A stretch of 64,000 nt of DNA. Source: JAVVEG01 sp041751425. GTDB taxonomy: Bacteria; Pseudomonadota; Gammaproteobacteria; Pseudomonadales; Pseudohongiellaceae. The DNA lies in NCBI GenBank assembly GCA_041751425.1, contig JBGSXL010000017.1:1-64000 (forward strand). The letters run 5' to 3'. The notes below the pieces were generated by a model that did not search any database, was not told the origin of the DNA, and saw nothing but the letters and a program-made list of their open reading frames with translations. The first letter of the stretch is position 1; every line of letters begins with the position of its first letter. Shown here in pieces: positions 43,101 through 52,419 of the stretch. The translations under genes were made by a program, and so were the position numbers.

Positions 43101-44138
43101 TCAATAACGCTCGGACATTTCTTCCAGGCTATAAACCTTGCCGATAGTCGATATCTGTCCCGCAGTACCAAAAGCCTCCAGACGCTCTTTGACAATACCC
43201 TTCATGGCCTTGATGGTGGGAATAAGGAACTTGCGCGGATCGAACTCCGACTTGTTCTCGGCCAGGAATTTTCGCACTGCTCCTGTTGATGCCAAACGCA
43301 GATCGGTATCGATATTTACCTTGCGTACACCGTTGCGAATGCCTTCCTGAATTTCCTTCAATGGCACTCCGTAGGTTTCCGGAATCTCGCCGCCGTATTT
43401 ATTGATGACGGCGAGCCATTCCTGCGGCACGGATGAGGAGCCATGCATCACCAAATGGGTATTGGGAATGCGACGGTGAATTTCCTTGATTCGTTCGATA
43501 GCCAGAATATCGCCTGTTGGTGGGCGGCTGAACTTATACGCTCCGTGACTGGTACCCACCGCAATTGCGAGAGCATCCACACCCGTGTCTTCTACAAAAG
43601 AAGCAGCTTCCTCTGGATCAGTCAGCATTTGATGCAGGGATAATTTTCCTTCTGCGCCAATGCCATCTTCTTCACCAGCCATGCCGGTTTCCAGAGAGCC
43701 TAGGCAACCTATCTCGCCTTCTACAGAAACGCCACAGGCGTGGGCCATCTCAACGGCCAGGCGCGTGACTCGCACGTTGTATTCATAATCCATAGGCGTT
43801 TTGCCATCTTCGCCTAGTGAGCCATCCATCATCACCGAGGAAAATCCCAGCTGAATGGAGCGCTGACAAATAGCAGGGGAGACGCCGTGATCCTGATGCA
43901 TCACGATAGGAATATGCGGAAACTCTTCAATGGCTGCCTGAATCAAATGCTTCAAAAAATTGGAACCGGCGTATTTGCGCGCTCCAGCGGATGCCTGCAG
44001 GATGACCGGGCTGTTTACTTCATGCGCCGCTTCCATGATGGCGCGAACCTGCTCCAGATTATTGACGTTGAACGCTGGCACGCCATAATTGTGTTCCGCG
44101 GCATGGTCTAGGAGTTGTCTCAAACTGATAAGTGCCAT
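43101..44138 (-). CDS. fba: Fructose-bisphosphate aldolase class II (Calvin-cycle subtype)
   Basis: 345 residues. Zinc-binding His lie in VMHQDHGVSPAICQRSIQLG and later HLVMHGSSSVPQEWLAVINK. Cleaves fructose 1,6-bisphosphate in glycolysis and works in reverse for gluconeogenesis. Last gene of the minus-strand tkt-epd-pgk-fba operon (35 bases after pgk). Length and motifs match the Calvin subtype (about 345-354 residues) found in pseudomonads. Confidence 0.92.
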   Translation of the reverse strand: MALISLRQLLDHAAEHNYGVPAFNVNNLEQVRAIMEAAHEVNSPVILQASAGARKYAGSNFLKHLIQAAIEEFPHIPIVMHQDHGVSPAICQRSIQLGFSSVMMDGSLGEDGKTPMDYEYNVRVTRLAVEMAHACGVSVEGEIGCLGSLETGMAGEEDGIGAEGKLSLHQMLTDPEEAASFVEDTGVDALAIAVGTSHGAYKFSRPPTGDILAIERIKEIHRRIPNTHLVMHGSSSVPQEWLAVINKYGGEIPETYGVPLKEIQEGIRNGVRKVNIDTDLRLASTGAVRKFLAENKSEFDPRKFLIPTIKAMKGIVKERLEAFGTAGQISTIGKVYSLEEMSERY

Positions 44139-44172
44139 TCTGCTTTACCCTCATTTGGAAATTGAATAATGT

Positions 44173-45342
44173 TCAGCGATCCAGCACTTGCACAGCCGGC
44201 AACACTTCGCCCTGTACAAATTCCAGAAATGCGCCGCCGCCAGTGGAGATATAGGAAACCTTGTCGGTGACACCAAAGCGATCGATGGCATCTATAGTCT
44301 CACCTCCACCCGCAATTGAAAACCCGGCATTGTTGGCTACAGCCTGCGCAACCGCTTGTGTACCTTTGGCAAACTCCGCAAACTCGAAAACACCAACCGG
44401 GCCGTTCCAGATGATGGTTTGCATGCGCGCAATGATTGCCGCAAATGTTTCTGCAGTTTTCGGACCAATATCCAGAATCATGTCGCCATCGCCAACATCT
44501 TCTACCCGTTTGACTGTTGCCACTGCGTCAGCGGAGAAACTACTGGCTACTCTGACATCCACGGGCAGAGGTATCTCCGTGACGCTCATCAGCGCTTTGG
44601 CCGTCGCTACCAGGTCTGTCTCCACCAGAGATTTTCCAATATTGAAGCCCGCTGCCAGTAGGAATGTATTAGCGATACCACCACCTACAATCAGATTGTC
44701 TACCTTGCTGGCAAGACTCTCCAGCACCTTCAATTTGCTGGAAACCTTTGCACCACCTACGATGGCAAGCATTGGTCTGCCAGGATTCTTCAGCGCACGA
44801 TCAAGAGCATCCAGTTCGCTCGCCAGCAGAGGGCCGGCGCAGGCAACAAGCGCGAATTTCGCAACCCCATGTGTACTTGCCTGAGCCCGATGCGCGGTGC
44901 CAAAAGCATCCATAACGAATACATCACACATGGCGGCATACTTCTTCGCCAGTGCGTCAGCGTTTGCTTCCTCGCCGACATTCACGCGAACATTCTCAAG
45001 TAGAATGATCTCGTTAGCGTCTGGTGTAACACTTTCCGGAGCAGCCAGATAATCGGTGACCAATCGCACTTTATGACCCAACAATTTCTGCAGATGTTCA
45101 GCAACGGGTGCCAACGATGCCTGCATTTGCTCACCAATCGGTTTGCCTTCTTCGGGCCTGCCCAAATGCGACATAATAATGATTTTCGCACCTGCTTCCA
45201 GGCCCAGGCGGATGGTAGCGAGCGTTGCTACTATGCGTGTGTCATTTCCCACCACCCCGTCTTTCACCGGAACATTCAGATCCTCTCTGATCAGTACACG
45301 CTTGCCGCGCAGATCAAGATCCTGCATACGCAGTATCGTCAT
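44173..45342 (-). CDS. pgk: Phosphoglycerate kinase
   Basis: 389 residues, two Rossmann domains. N-terminal substrate residues in RVLIREDLNVPVKDGVVGND and IIMSHLGRPEEGKP; C-terminal nucleotide motif IWNGPVGVFEFAEFAKGTQA and GFSIAGGGETIDAIDRFGV. Transfers phosphate from 1,3-bisphosphoglycerate to ADP. 34 bases after epd, so in the same operon. Confidence 0.95.
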   Translation of the reverse strand: MTILRMQDLDLRGKRVLIREDLNVPVKDGVVGNDTRIVATLATIRLGLEAGAKIIIMSHLGRPEEGKPIGEQMQASLAPVAEHLQKLLGHKVRLVTDYLAAPESVTPDANEIILLENVRVNVGEEANADALAKKYAAMCDVFVMDAFGTAHRAQASTHGVAKFALVACAGPLLASELDALDRALKNPGRPMLAIVGGAKVSSKLKVLESLASKVDNLIVGGGIANTFLLAAGFNIGKSLVETDLVATAKALMSVTEIPLPVDVRVASSFSADAVATVKRVEDVGDGDMILDIGPKTAETFAAIIARMQTIIWNGPVGVFEFAEFAKGTQAVAQAVANNAGFSIAGGGETIDAIDRFGVTDKVSYISTGGGAFLEFVQGEVLPAVQVLDR

Positions 45343-45376
45343 AATCGATTTTCCTTTGCACAGTTATTCCGCAAGT

Positions 45377-46399
45377 TCATTGCAATTTCCGGATGACTTC
45401 CGCCACGTCGAGCATGCGATTCGCGTAAGCCCATTCGTTGTCAAACCAGGCCAGTACTTTAATCAATCGTGGGCCACTGACTCGCGTCTGACTCAAGTCG
45501 ACGATGGCAGAGCGCAGATCGTGATTGAAATCGCAGGATGCCAAGGGTTCATCGGTGCACGAAAGCACATTCGGCAAGGACTTCTCCACTGCAGCGCGAA
45601 TCGCACGATTCACTCCAGCCATATCGGTATCGGTGTTCACGGTGACCGTCAAATCAATGGCCGATACATTAACCGTAGGCACGCGCATGGCCTGTGCAGC
45701 AAATCGCCCGTCCAGATGCGGAAGTATACGACCAATTCCTTTGTCAATTTCCGTGTTCACCGGAATGATAGATTGCACAGCGCTGCGTGTCTTGCGTAAA
45801 TCCGTATGGTGATAGGCATCGATTACCGGTTGATCATTCATCGCGGAATGAATAGTAGTAATGACGCCATTCTGAATATCAAACGCATCGTCCAGACATT
45901 TTATTACCGGCACAATACAATTGGTGGTACAGGATGCGTTGGAAATAATACGATCGGCAGCCGTGAGCGTTGTGTGATTTATGCCGTAAACTACCGTAGC
46001 ATCCACATCGTTCTGCGCTGGTTGTGAGAACAACATCCGTTTCGCACCACTTTGCAAATGCAGGTTCGCAGTAGCACGATCCGTAAAGGTGCCAGTACAC
46101 TCCATCACCAGATCAATGCCCAGTTCACTCCATGGCAGTTCGGCGATATCTTCGATTGCCATCACTTGCACACGGTCGTTATCTATCTGCATATGACTAC
46201 CAGATTCTGCGACGGTCACGCTGCCCGGGAAACGTCCATGCGTACTGTCATAACGGGTCAGGTGTGCGAGTGTTGCAATGTCTGTCAGGTCATTGATGGC
46301 TACTATTTGCAGCCGCGGATAATTTCCCGACTCATGCAATGCTCGCAGAACGCAGCGGCCAATTCGCCCATACCCATTTATCGCAATGCGAAAAGACAT
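45377..46399 (-). CDS. epd: Erythrose-4-phosphate dehydrogenase
   Basis: 340 residues of the GAPDH fold. NAD motif INGYGRIGRCVLRALHES and catalytic cysteine in SNASCTTNCIVPVIKCLDDA. The segment IHSAMNDQPVIDAYHHTDLR is the Epd signature, differing from true GAPDH (HxYTxxQ). Converts erythrose 4-phosphate to 4-phosphoerythronate for pyridoxal phosphate synthesis. Lies between tkt and pgk, the usual place for epd in gammaproteobacteria. Confidence 0.9.
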   Translation of the reverse strand: MSFRIAINGYGRIGRCVLRALHESGNYPRLQIVAINDLTDIATLAHLTRYDSTHGRFPGSVTVAESGSHMQIDNDRVQVMAIEDIAELPWSELGIDLVMECTGTFTDRATANLHLQSGAKRMLFSQPAQNDVDATVVYGINHTTLTAADRIISNASCTTNCIVPVIKCLDDAFDIQNGVITTIHSAMNDQPVIDAYHHTDLRKTRSAVQSIIPVNTEIDKGIGRILPHLDGRFAAQAMRVPTVNVSAIDLTVTVNTDTDMAGVNRAIRAAVEKSLPNVLSCTDEPLASCDFNHDLRSAIVDLSQTRVSGPRLIKVLAWFDNEWAYANRMLDVAEVIRKLQ

Positions 46400-46458
46400 A
46401 CTTTAAAGATCCAGAGCTATCATTCAATCAGAGTTGATGGGACAGTCCATACGGTGCT

Positions 46459-48459
46459 TCATATCAGCGACTTTACCGTCGCAACAACATTGTCAGCGGT
46501 AAAACCAAACTCTTTCATCAGGACACCACCTGGCGCTGACTCACCAAAACGATTCATCCCGATTATTTTTCCGTCCAATCCAACGAACTTGTACCAGTAG
46601 TCCGCGGCCGCAGCCTCTACAGCAACGCGCTTGCGTACAGCGGCTGGCAATACCTGCTCTTTGTACGCATCGCTCTGCGCTTCAAAAACATCCACAGAAG
46701 GCATGGAAACCAAACGAGCTTTCACGCCTGATTCCTGCAACTGTTTCACCGCATCTCGGCAGATAGAAACCTCGGAACCCGTCGCGATCACAATTACATC
46801 CGGTTTGCCCTTGCAGTCCTCAAGAACGTAAGCGCCATGTGCAATATTTTTCAACTGTTTCGCATCCCGCTCCTGATGTGGCAGGGCTTGGCGCGAGAAT
46901 ACCAAGGACGCAGGGCCGCCCCTGCGCTGCAGCGCCGCTTTCCATGCCACTGCAGATTCAACAGCATCGCACGGACGCCATACGGACATGTTTGGTGTAG
47001 TGCGCAGGTTCGCAAGTTGTTCGATGGGCTGGTGAGTAGGGCCGTCTTCACCCTGACCAATCGAGTCGTGCGTGTAAACCAGAATGCTGTGCTGCTTCAT
47101 CAATGCAGCCATGCGCACTGCGTTGCGAGCGTACTCCATGAAAATCAGGAAGGTGCCGGCATAAGGAATGAAACCACCATGCAAAGCGATACCGTTCATG
47201 ATGGCCGTCATGCCAAATTCACGCACACCATAATTAATGTAGTTACCATCTGCTGCATCGCCGATTGCTTTGCTGCCTTTCCACATCGTCAGGTTGGAAC
47301 CGGCCAGGTCTGCAGAACCGCCAATCAACTCAGGCAACAATTCGCCGAATGCGCCCAGTACATTCTGTGACGCTTTGCGGCTCGCAATATTTTCTCCAGC
47401 CTGCTGACATTTCTCGATAAATGCATCGGCACGTTCAGCAAAGTGTCCTGGTAGCTCTCCTTTCAGACGGCGAACCAACTCCATCGCCAGCACGGGAAAT
47501 TCTTCCTCGTAGGCAACCAGCTTTTCTTTCCAATTGGACTCAGCCACAAATCCTTTCTCGCGTGCATCCCAGGCTTTCATCGTGTCCTGCGGAATGACGA
47601 AAGGTTCGTGCTCCCATTTCAGGGCCGCGCGCGTTCCTGCAATTTCATCAGCGCCCAGCGGGGCACCGTGCGCATCGGCCGTGCCTTTCTTGGTTGGTGC
47701 ACCATAACCGATGATCGTTTTACATCTGATCATGGTGGGACACGCTGTTTCTGCACGTGCCGCGACTATCGCCTGTTGTATCTGCTCCGCATCATGACCA
47801 TCAACAGACAGTACATGCCAGCCATAAGACTGGAAGCGCATGGTGGTGTCGTCTGTAAACCAGCCCTCAACCTCGCCATCGATGGAGATGCCATTGTCAT
47901 CATAAAACATAATCAGTTTGGACAGACCGAGCGTACCTGCAAGCGAACACACCTCGTGGGACACGCCTTCCATCAGACAACCGTCACCTGCAAACACATA
48001 AGTGTAATGATCGATGATGTCGTGCCCCGGACGGTTGAACTGGGCAGCCAATGTCTTCTCAGCGATTGCCATGCCCACTGCGTTGGCGATGCCCTGACCC
48101 AGCGGTCCGGTAGTGGTTTCCACGCCAGGCGTATAGCCGTATTCTGGGTGACCCGGGGTCTTTGAATGCAATTGACGAAAGTTCTTGATGTCATCGATAT
48201 TCAGATCGTAACCGCTCAAATGCAGCAGAGAGTAGATCAGCATGGAGCCATGGCCATTCGACAGGACGAAGCGATCCCTATTCACCCATTGCGGGTTAAC
48301 CGGGTTGTGTTGCAGGAAATCATTCCAGAGCACCTCGGCGATATCAGCCATGCCCATGGGAGCGCCTGGGTGACCGGAGTTGGCCTTCTGCACAGCATCC
48401 ATACTTAATGCACGGATGGCATTGGCCAGCTCCCTGCGCGAAGAAAGTCGGTTGGACAT
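46459..48459 (-). CDS. tkt: Transketolase
   Basis: 666 residues. Thiamine-diphosphate motif GDGCLMEGVSHEVCSLAGTL ending in DDNGISIDGE; transketolase signatures RRELANAIRALSMDAVQKAN and SGHPGAPMGMADIAEVLW near the N-terminus; pyrimidine-binding domain with REFGMTAIMNGIALHGGFIP and YTHDSIGQGEDGPTHQPIEQ. Moves two-carbon units in the pentose-phosphate pathway. The start at 48459 (MSNRLSSRRELAN) is chosen over 48492. First gene of the four-gene operon and divergent from sahR; the palindrome at 48581 lies between them. Confidence 0.94.
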   Translation of the reverse strand: MSNRLSSRRELANAIRALSMDAVQKANSGHPGAPMGMADIAEVLWNDFLQHNPVNPQWVNRDRFVLSNGHGSMLIYSLLHLSGYDLNIDDIKNFRQLHSKTPGHPEYGYTPGVETTTGPLGQGIANAVGMAIAEKTLAAQFNRPGHDIIDHYTYVFAGDGCLMEGVSHEVCSLAGTLGLSKLIMFYDDNGISIDGEVEGWFTDDTTMRFQSYGWHVLSVDGHDAEQIQQAIVAARAETACPTMIRCKTIIGYGAPTKKGTADAHGAPLGADEIAGTRAALKWEHEPFVIPQDTMKAWDAREKGFVAESNWKEKLVAYEEEFPVLAMELVRRLKGELPGHFAERADAFIEKCQQAGENIASRKASQNVLGAFGELLPELIGGSADLAGSNLTMWKGSKAIGDAADGNYINYGVREFGMTAIMNGIALHGGFIPYAGTFLIFMEYARNAVRMAALMKQHSILVYTHDSIGQGEDGPTHQPIEQLANLRTTPNMSVWRPCDAVESAVAWKAALQRRGGPASLVFSRQALPHQERDAKQLKNIAHGAYVLEDCKGKPDVIVIATGSEVSICRDAVKQLQESGVKARLVSMPSVDVFEAQSDAYKEQVLPAAVRKRVAVEAAAADYWYKFVGLDGKIIGMNRFGESAPGGVLMKEFGFTADNVVATVKSLI

Positions 48460-48580
48460 ACGGGTAGTGCTCCTGTTTTTGGGGCTGATCATCGAAGCCG
48501 CCTATTTTCCCGCACATGGCTGGAATATGCTACACGGGCAAGCGGTTTTTCCTGTTCTCTCTCCAAATCCATATCGAAAT

Positions 48581-48604
48581 CTATATCAAAATATTTTGAT
48601 ATAG
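48581..48604. promoter_or_regulatory. 24-bp perfect palindrome, presumed SahR operator
   Basis: CTATATCAAAAT and its exact reverse complement form an unbroken 24-base palindrome between tkt and sahR. A possible -35 TTGATA (48596-48601) lies inside it, followed after 16 bases by -10 TATAGT (48618-48623), so a bound repressor would block the sahR-metK promoter. The ATATCAAAATATTTTGATAT form fits the type of SahR site described for proteobacteria; the exact consensus could not be checked. The same site may influence the divergent tkt. Confidence 0.75.
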
Positions 48605-48670
48605 AATCGAATGCTGTTATAGTGCCTGCCTTCCTTGACATAAACATTAAGAAAGCAGGCAATAACTACC

Positions 48671-49693
48671 GTGGTCGTAACCGCCATTCACAAGCAACAA
48701 GGCGCTGAGTTCAACGACGTGGACGCTTTAACCTTACTTTGCAAGGCGTTGGCAGACAGCTTGCGGCTGGAAATCCTGCGTCTGCTGCAGACTGAATCGT
48801 TTGGGGTTCTGGAGATCTGCCAGATATTCGCTATTCGTCAATCTGCCTTGAGTCACCACCTGAAAATACTCGCCACCGCTGGTCTGGTATCTACCCGGCG
48901 AGAAGGCAACAGCATTTTTTATCGTCGCCCGCTGCTCACTATCGAAGATCCTTTTTACGATCTGAAGAAAACCGCCTTTACTACCATAGACCGTGTGCCA
49001 TTGCGCAATGAGCTTGCTGAGCGCATTAACCTGATCCAGCGAGAGAGATCAGAGCAGTCACTATTGTTCTTCACGCGCCATGCAGACAAGTTCCGCGAGA
49101 AACAAGGCCTGATAGCGGAGCGCGAGCGCTACGAGGAGAATGTGCTGGACCTGATCCGGGAACTAGGGCTGACTGCTGATCACAAGATCATGGAAGTGGG
49201 TCCGGGGGCAGGTGAGTTGCTGACCCGCCTGGCGACCCGCTTCAATCATCTTATCGCGCTGGACAACTCACAGGAGATGCTCAACCAAGCAAGAGCAACG
49301 CTTGAACATGCCGGGTTGAGCAATGTCAGCTTCATCTTTGGTGATACCACCGTGGCAATTACGCAGGGCATTCATTGTGACCTGCTGATTTACGACATGG
49401 TGTTGCACCATATTCCCTCTCCGTGGGAAGCATTCCAGGACGCCGCGCGTATTCTGGAGGCAAACGGCATCCTGCTGTTGATCGACCTTAGCCGCCACGA
49501 TCAGGATTGGGTGCGCGAGTCCTGTGGTGATTTGTGGCTGGGCTTTGAAAATACGGACCTGGATGCGTGGGCTACACAGGCCGGATTACTGCCGGGTGCC
49601 AGCGTCTATCTGGGATTGCGCAATGGTTTCCAGATTCAGATGCGTGTCTTTATAAAGACACCCGACCAGATAAAGGCTACGCAGACGGATTAA
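48671..49693 (+). CDS. sahR: SahR-type regulator: ArsR winged helix fused to a methyltransferase domain
   Basis: 340 residues. An ArsR-family winged HTH fills residues ~10-90 (CKALADSLRLEILRLLQTES, SALSHHLKILATAGLVSTRR). A class I methyltransferase-like domain follows (KIMEVGPGAGELLTRLATRF, LALDNSQEML-type acidic loop, DLLIYDMVLHHIPSPWEAF). This fusion, encoded next to metK and ahcY, matches SahR, which senses S-adenosylhomocysteine and represses SAM-cycle genes. Translation starts at GTG 48671. The metK start lies 70 bases downstream, so sahR-metK-ahcY-metF can be one autoregulated operon. Whether the domain still methylates anything is unknown. Confidence 0.85.
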   Translation: MVVTAIHKQQGAEFNDVDALTLLCKALADSLRLEILRLLQTESFGVLEICQIFAIRQSALSHHLKILATAGLVSTRREGNSIFYRRPLLTIEDPFYDLKKTAFTTIDRVPLRNELAERINLIQRERSEQSLLFFTRHADKFREKQGLIAERERYEENVLDLIRELGLTADHKIMEVGPGAGELLTRLATRFNHLIALDNSQEMLNQARATLEHAGLSNVSFIFGDTTVAITQGIHCDLLIYDMVLHHIPSPWEAFQDAARILEANGILLLIDLSRHDQDWVRESCGDLWLGFENTDLDAWATQAGLLPGASVYLGLRNGFQIQMRVFIKTPDQIKATQTD

Positions 49694-49763
49694 AAAAGCT
49701 CAACCGAATAGAAGCATTTAATTATTACCATGAATATCAACCAAGCAAAGTAAGGAAGACGTT

Positions 49764-50921
49764 ATGACAACATCCGTATTCACCTCTGAGTCAGTGTCTG
49801 AAGGACATCCCGATAAAATGGCAGATCAGATATCTGATGCCGTGTTGGATGCTGTGCTGACCAATGACCCTAAAGCACGCGTTGCCTGCGAAACCATGAT
49901 CAAGACCGGCATGGTAGTCGTGGCGGGAGAAATCACCACAGAAACCTATGTCGATATCGAAGAGCTCACCCGCAAGGTTGTTATCGATATTGGTTACGAT
50001 CACTCGGAGAAAGGCTTTGATGGCAATTCCTGCGCAGTACTCAATGCAATAGGCAAGCAGTCTCCCGACATTTCCATGGGCGTGGATGACAGCGAAGAGC
50101 ACGAACAGGGCGCCGGCGATCAGGGCTTGATGTTCGGCTATGCGAGCAATGAGACCGACGTGTTGATGCCTGCTCCCATTACTTACTCGCATCGCCTGGT
50201 AAAACGTCAGGCAGAAGTTCGCAAGAACGGCAAGTTGCCCTGGCTGCGACCTGATGCAAAAAGCCAGATTACTTTCAAGTATCGCGACGGTAAGCCAGTC
50301 GGCATTGACGCCGTTGTATTGTCTACGCAGCACAGCGAAGAGATAAGCCAGAAAGATCTGAAGGAAGCTGTGATGGAAGAAATCATTAAGCCAGTGCTTC
50401 CCAAAGAATGGTTGAGCCCGGACACCAAGTACTTCATCAATCCAACTGGGCGATTTGTGATAGGCGGCCCCTATGGCGATTGCGGTTTGACTGGCCGCAA
50501 GATCATCGTGGACACTTACGGCGGTATGGCACGTCACGGCGGCGGTGCTTTCTCCGGCAAAGATCCATCCAAGGTTGACCGCTCCGCAGCTTACGCCGCG
50601 CGCTATGTGGCAAAGAATATTGTTGCCGCTGGCATTGCTGATCGCTGCGAGATTCAAGTGTCTTACGCCATTGGTGTGGCAGAACCAACGTCAGTAAGTG
50701 TTGAGACTTTCGGCACTGGCAAGATTTCCAATCAGCGCATTGTGGAACTTATTCGCGAGTTCTTTGAGTTGCGACCTAAGGGTCTTATCAAAATGCTGAA
50801 TCTGTTGCGACCCATTTATCTGCCCACAGCAGCGTATGGTCACTTCGGCCGCGAAGAGCCAAACTTTACCTGGGAGAAAACTGACAAGGCTGCCGAGTTA
50901 CGCGAAGCAGCAGGCCTTTAA
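49764..50921 (+). CDS. metK: S-adenosylmethionine synthase
   Basis: 385 residues. SESVSEGHPDKMADQISDAV at the N-terminus, MFGYASNETDVLMP (methionine and ATP site), PTGRFVIGGPYGDCGLTGRK and GGGAFSGKDPSKVDRSAAYA (P-loop-like). Makes SAM from methionine and ATP. AAGGAAG lies upstream of the ATG. No SAM riboswitch is seen in the 70-base leader. Confidence 0.96.
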   Translation: MTTSVFTSESVSEGHPDKMADQISDAVLDAVLTNDPKARVACETMIKTGMVVVAGEITTETYVDIEELTRKVVIDIGYDHSEKGFDGNSCAVLNAIGKQSPDISMGVDDSEEHEQGAGDQGLMFGYASNETDVLMPAPITYSHRLVKRQAEVRKNGKLPWLRPDAKSQITFKYRDGKPVGIDAVVLSTQHSEEISQKDLKEAVMEEIIKPVLPKEWLSPDTKYFINPTGRFVIGGPYGDCGLTGRKIIVDTYGGMARHGGGAFSGKDPSKVDRSAAYAARYVAKNIVAAGIADRCEIQVSYAIGVAEPTSVSVETFGTGKISNQRIVELIREFFELRPKGLIKMLNLLRPIYLPTAAYGHFGREEPNFTWEKTDKAAELREAAGL

Positions 50922-50973
50922 TAGCCAGCGCAACTGGCAATCACAGAATATTTATTTTCGTACGGGATTATTT

Positions 50974-52353
50974 ATGAGTAAGCACGATTACAAAGTAGCA
51001 GATATCAGCCTGGCAGAATTCGGGCGCAAAGAAACAGTATTGGCAGAAGCAGAAATGCCAGCACTGATGACACTGCGTGCGCGTTATTCTGCCGAGAAGC
51101 CTTTGGCAGGCGCCAAAATTCTGGGCTGTATTCATATGACTATTCAGACTGCTGTGTTGATTGAGACGCTGGTGGAACTGGGCGCAGAAGTGCGCTGGTC
51201 TTCATGCAATATTTTTTCAACGCAGGATCACGCCGCGGCGTATATTGCCTCCAAAGGTATTGCGGTTTATGCGTGGAAAGGGCAGACCGAAGAAGAAGGC
51301 GAGTGGTGCATAGAACAAACCATTCTCAAGAATGGCAAGCCATGGGATGCCAATATGATTCTGGACGATGGCGGCGACCTGACCGGCATGGTGCATAACA
51401 AGTATCCGCACATGCTGGACAAAATTCACGGTATTACCGAAGAAACTACTACGGGTGTGCATCGCCTGATAGAAATGATGGAAGAGGGCACGCTGAAAGT
51501 ACCAGCCATCAACGTGAACGACTCTGTGACAAAATCCAAGAACGATAACAAATATGGTTGTCGTCACAGCTTGAATGATGGCATCAAGCGCGGCACGGAT
51601 ATGTTGTTGTCCGGCAAACACGCACTGGTTGTCGGTTACGGTGACGTAGGTAAAGGTTCAGCACAAAGTCTGCGCCAGGAAGGCATGATTGTGAAGATTG
51701 CCGAGATAGATCCTATCTGCGCGATGCAGGCTTGCATGGACGGTTATGAAATTGTGTCGCCTTATAAGAAAGGTCTGAACACCGGAAAAATCGATGACAT
51801 CGATACAGCACTGCTTGGCAAACTGGATTTGATTGTCACCACCACTGGTAATATCGATGTTTGCGACAAGAATATGCTGCAGACAGTCAAGTCAGGGGCG
51901 ATCATCTGCAATATCGGTCACTTTGATAACGAGATCGATACTCAGTACATGCGCAAGAACTGGACGTGGGAAGAGATCAAACCACAGGTGCATAAGATCT
52001 ATCGTGGCGATGCGAAAAAAGATGCGGGCAATTATCTGATTCTTTTATCGGAAGGACGTCTGATCAATCTGGGCAATGCAACGGGTCACCCGTCACGCAT
52101 TATGGACGGCTCATTTGCGAATCAGGTACTGGCACAGCTTTATCTTTACGAAAAAGCGTTCGCTTCACAATCCGAAGAGTTCCGTCGCAGTCAGATCACT
52201 GTGGAGGTGTTGCCCAAGCATCTGGATGAGCAGGTGGCTGCATTGATGGTGGGTGGATTTGGTGGCGTGTTGACACGTCTTACAGATAAGCAGGCGAAAT
52301 ATATTCATGTGAATGTAGATGGTCCGTTCAAACCTGACAGTTACAAATACTAA
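50974..52353 (+). CDS. ahcY: Adenosylhomocysteinase
   Basis: 459 residues. Substrate residues in GCIHMTIQTAVLIETLVELG and SSCNIFSTQDHAAAYIA; NAD-binding GYGDVGKGSAQSLRQEG; C-terminal GPFKPDSYKY, with the conserved lysine and tyrosine contributed to the neighbouring subunit. Hydrolyses S-adenosylhomocysteine to adenosine and homocysteine, removing the ligand SahR senses. The 52-base gap after metK is too short for a SAH riboswitch, which some pseudomonads have here. Confidence 0.96.
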   Translation: MSKHDYKVADISLAEFGRKETVLAEAEMPALMTLRARYSAEKPLAGAKILGCIHMTIQTAVLIETLVELGAEVRWSSCNIFSTQDHAAAYIASKGIAVYAWKGQTEEEGEWCIEQTILKNGKPWDANMILDDGGDLTGMVHNKYPHMLDKIHGITEETTTGVHRLIEMMEEGTLKVPAINVNDSVTKSKNDNKYGCRHSLNDGIKRGTDMLLSGKHALVVGYGDVGKGSAQSLRQEGMIVKIAEIDPICAMQACMDGYEIVSPYKKGLNTGKIDDIDTALLGKLDLIVTTTGNIDVCDKNMLQTVKSGAIICNIGHFDNEIDTQYMRKNWTWEEIKPQVHKIYRGDAKKDAGNYLILLSEGRLINLGNATGHPSRIMDGSFANQVLAQLYLYEKAFASQSEEFRRSQITVEVLPKHLDEQVAALMVGGFGGVLTRLTDKQAKYIHVNVDGPFKPDSYKY

Positions 52354-52371
52354 CAGGACGTCCCTGCCCTT

Positions 52372-52391
52372 CGCGCTGTTCATGCAGCGCG
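52372..52391 (+). other. Stem-loop between ahcY and metF
   Basis: TCGCGCTG...CAGCGCG forms a 7-bp GC-rich stem with a six-base loop, and no T-run follows. It may protect the ahcY mRNA or act as a weak attenuator before metF. Confidence 0.45.
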
Positions 52392-52419
52392 TATGGTAAA
52401 GGCGCCAGGAATAGCGTTA

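Noticed and set aside
49694..50973. SAM or SAH riboswitch before metK or ahcY
   Set aside because: The leaders are 70 and 52 bases and show no conserved riboswitch core; SahR explains the regulation better.
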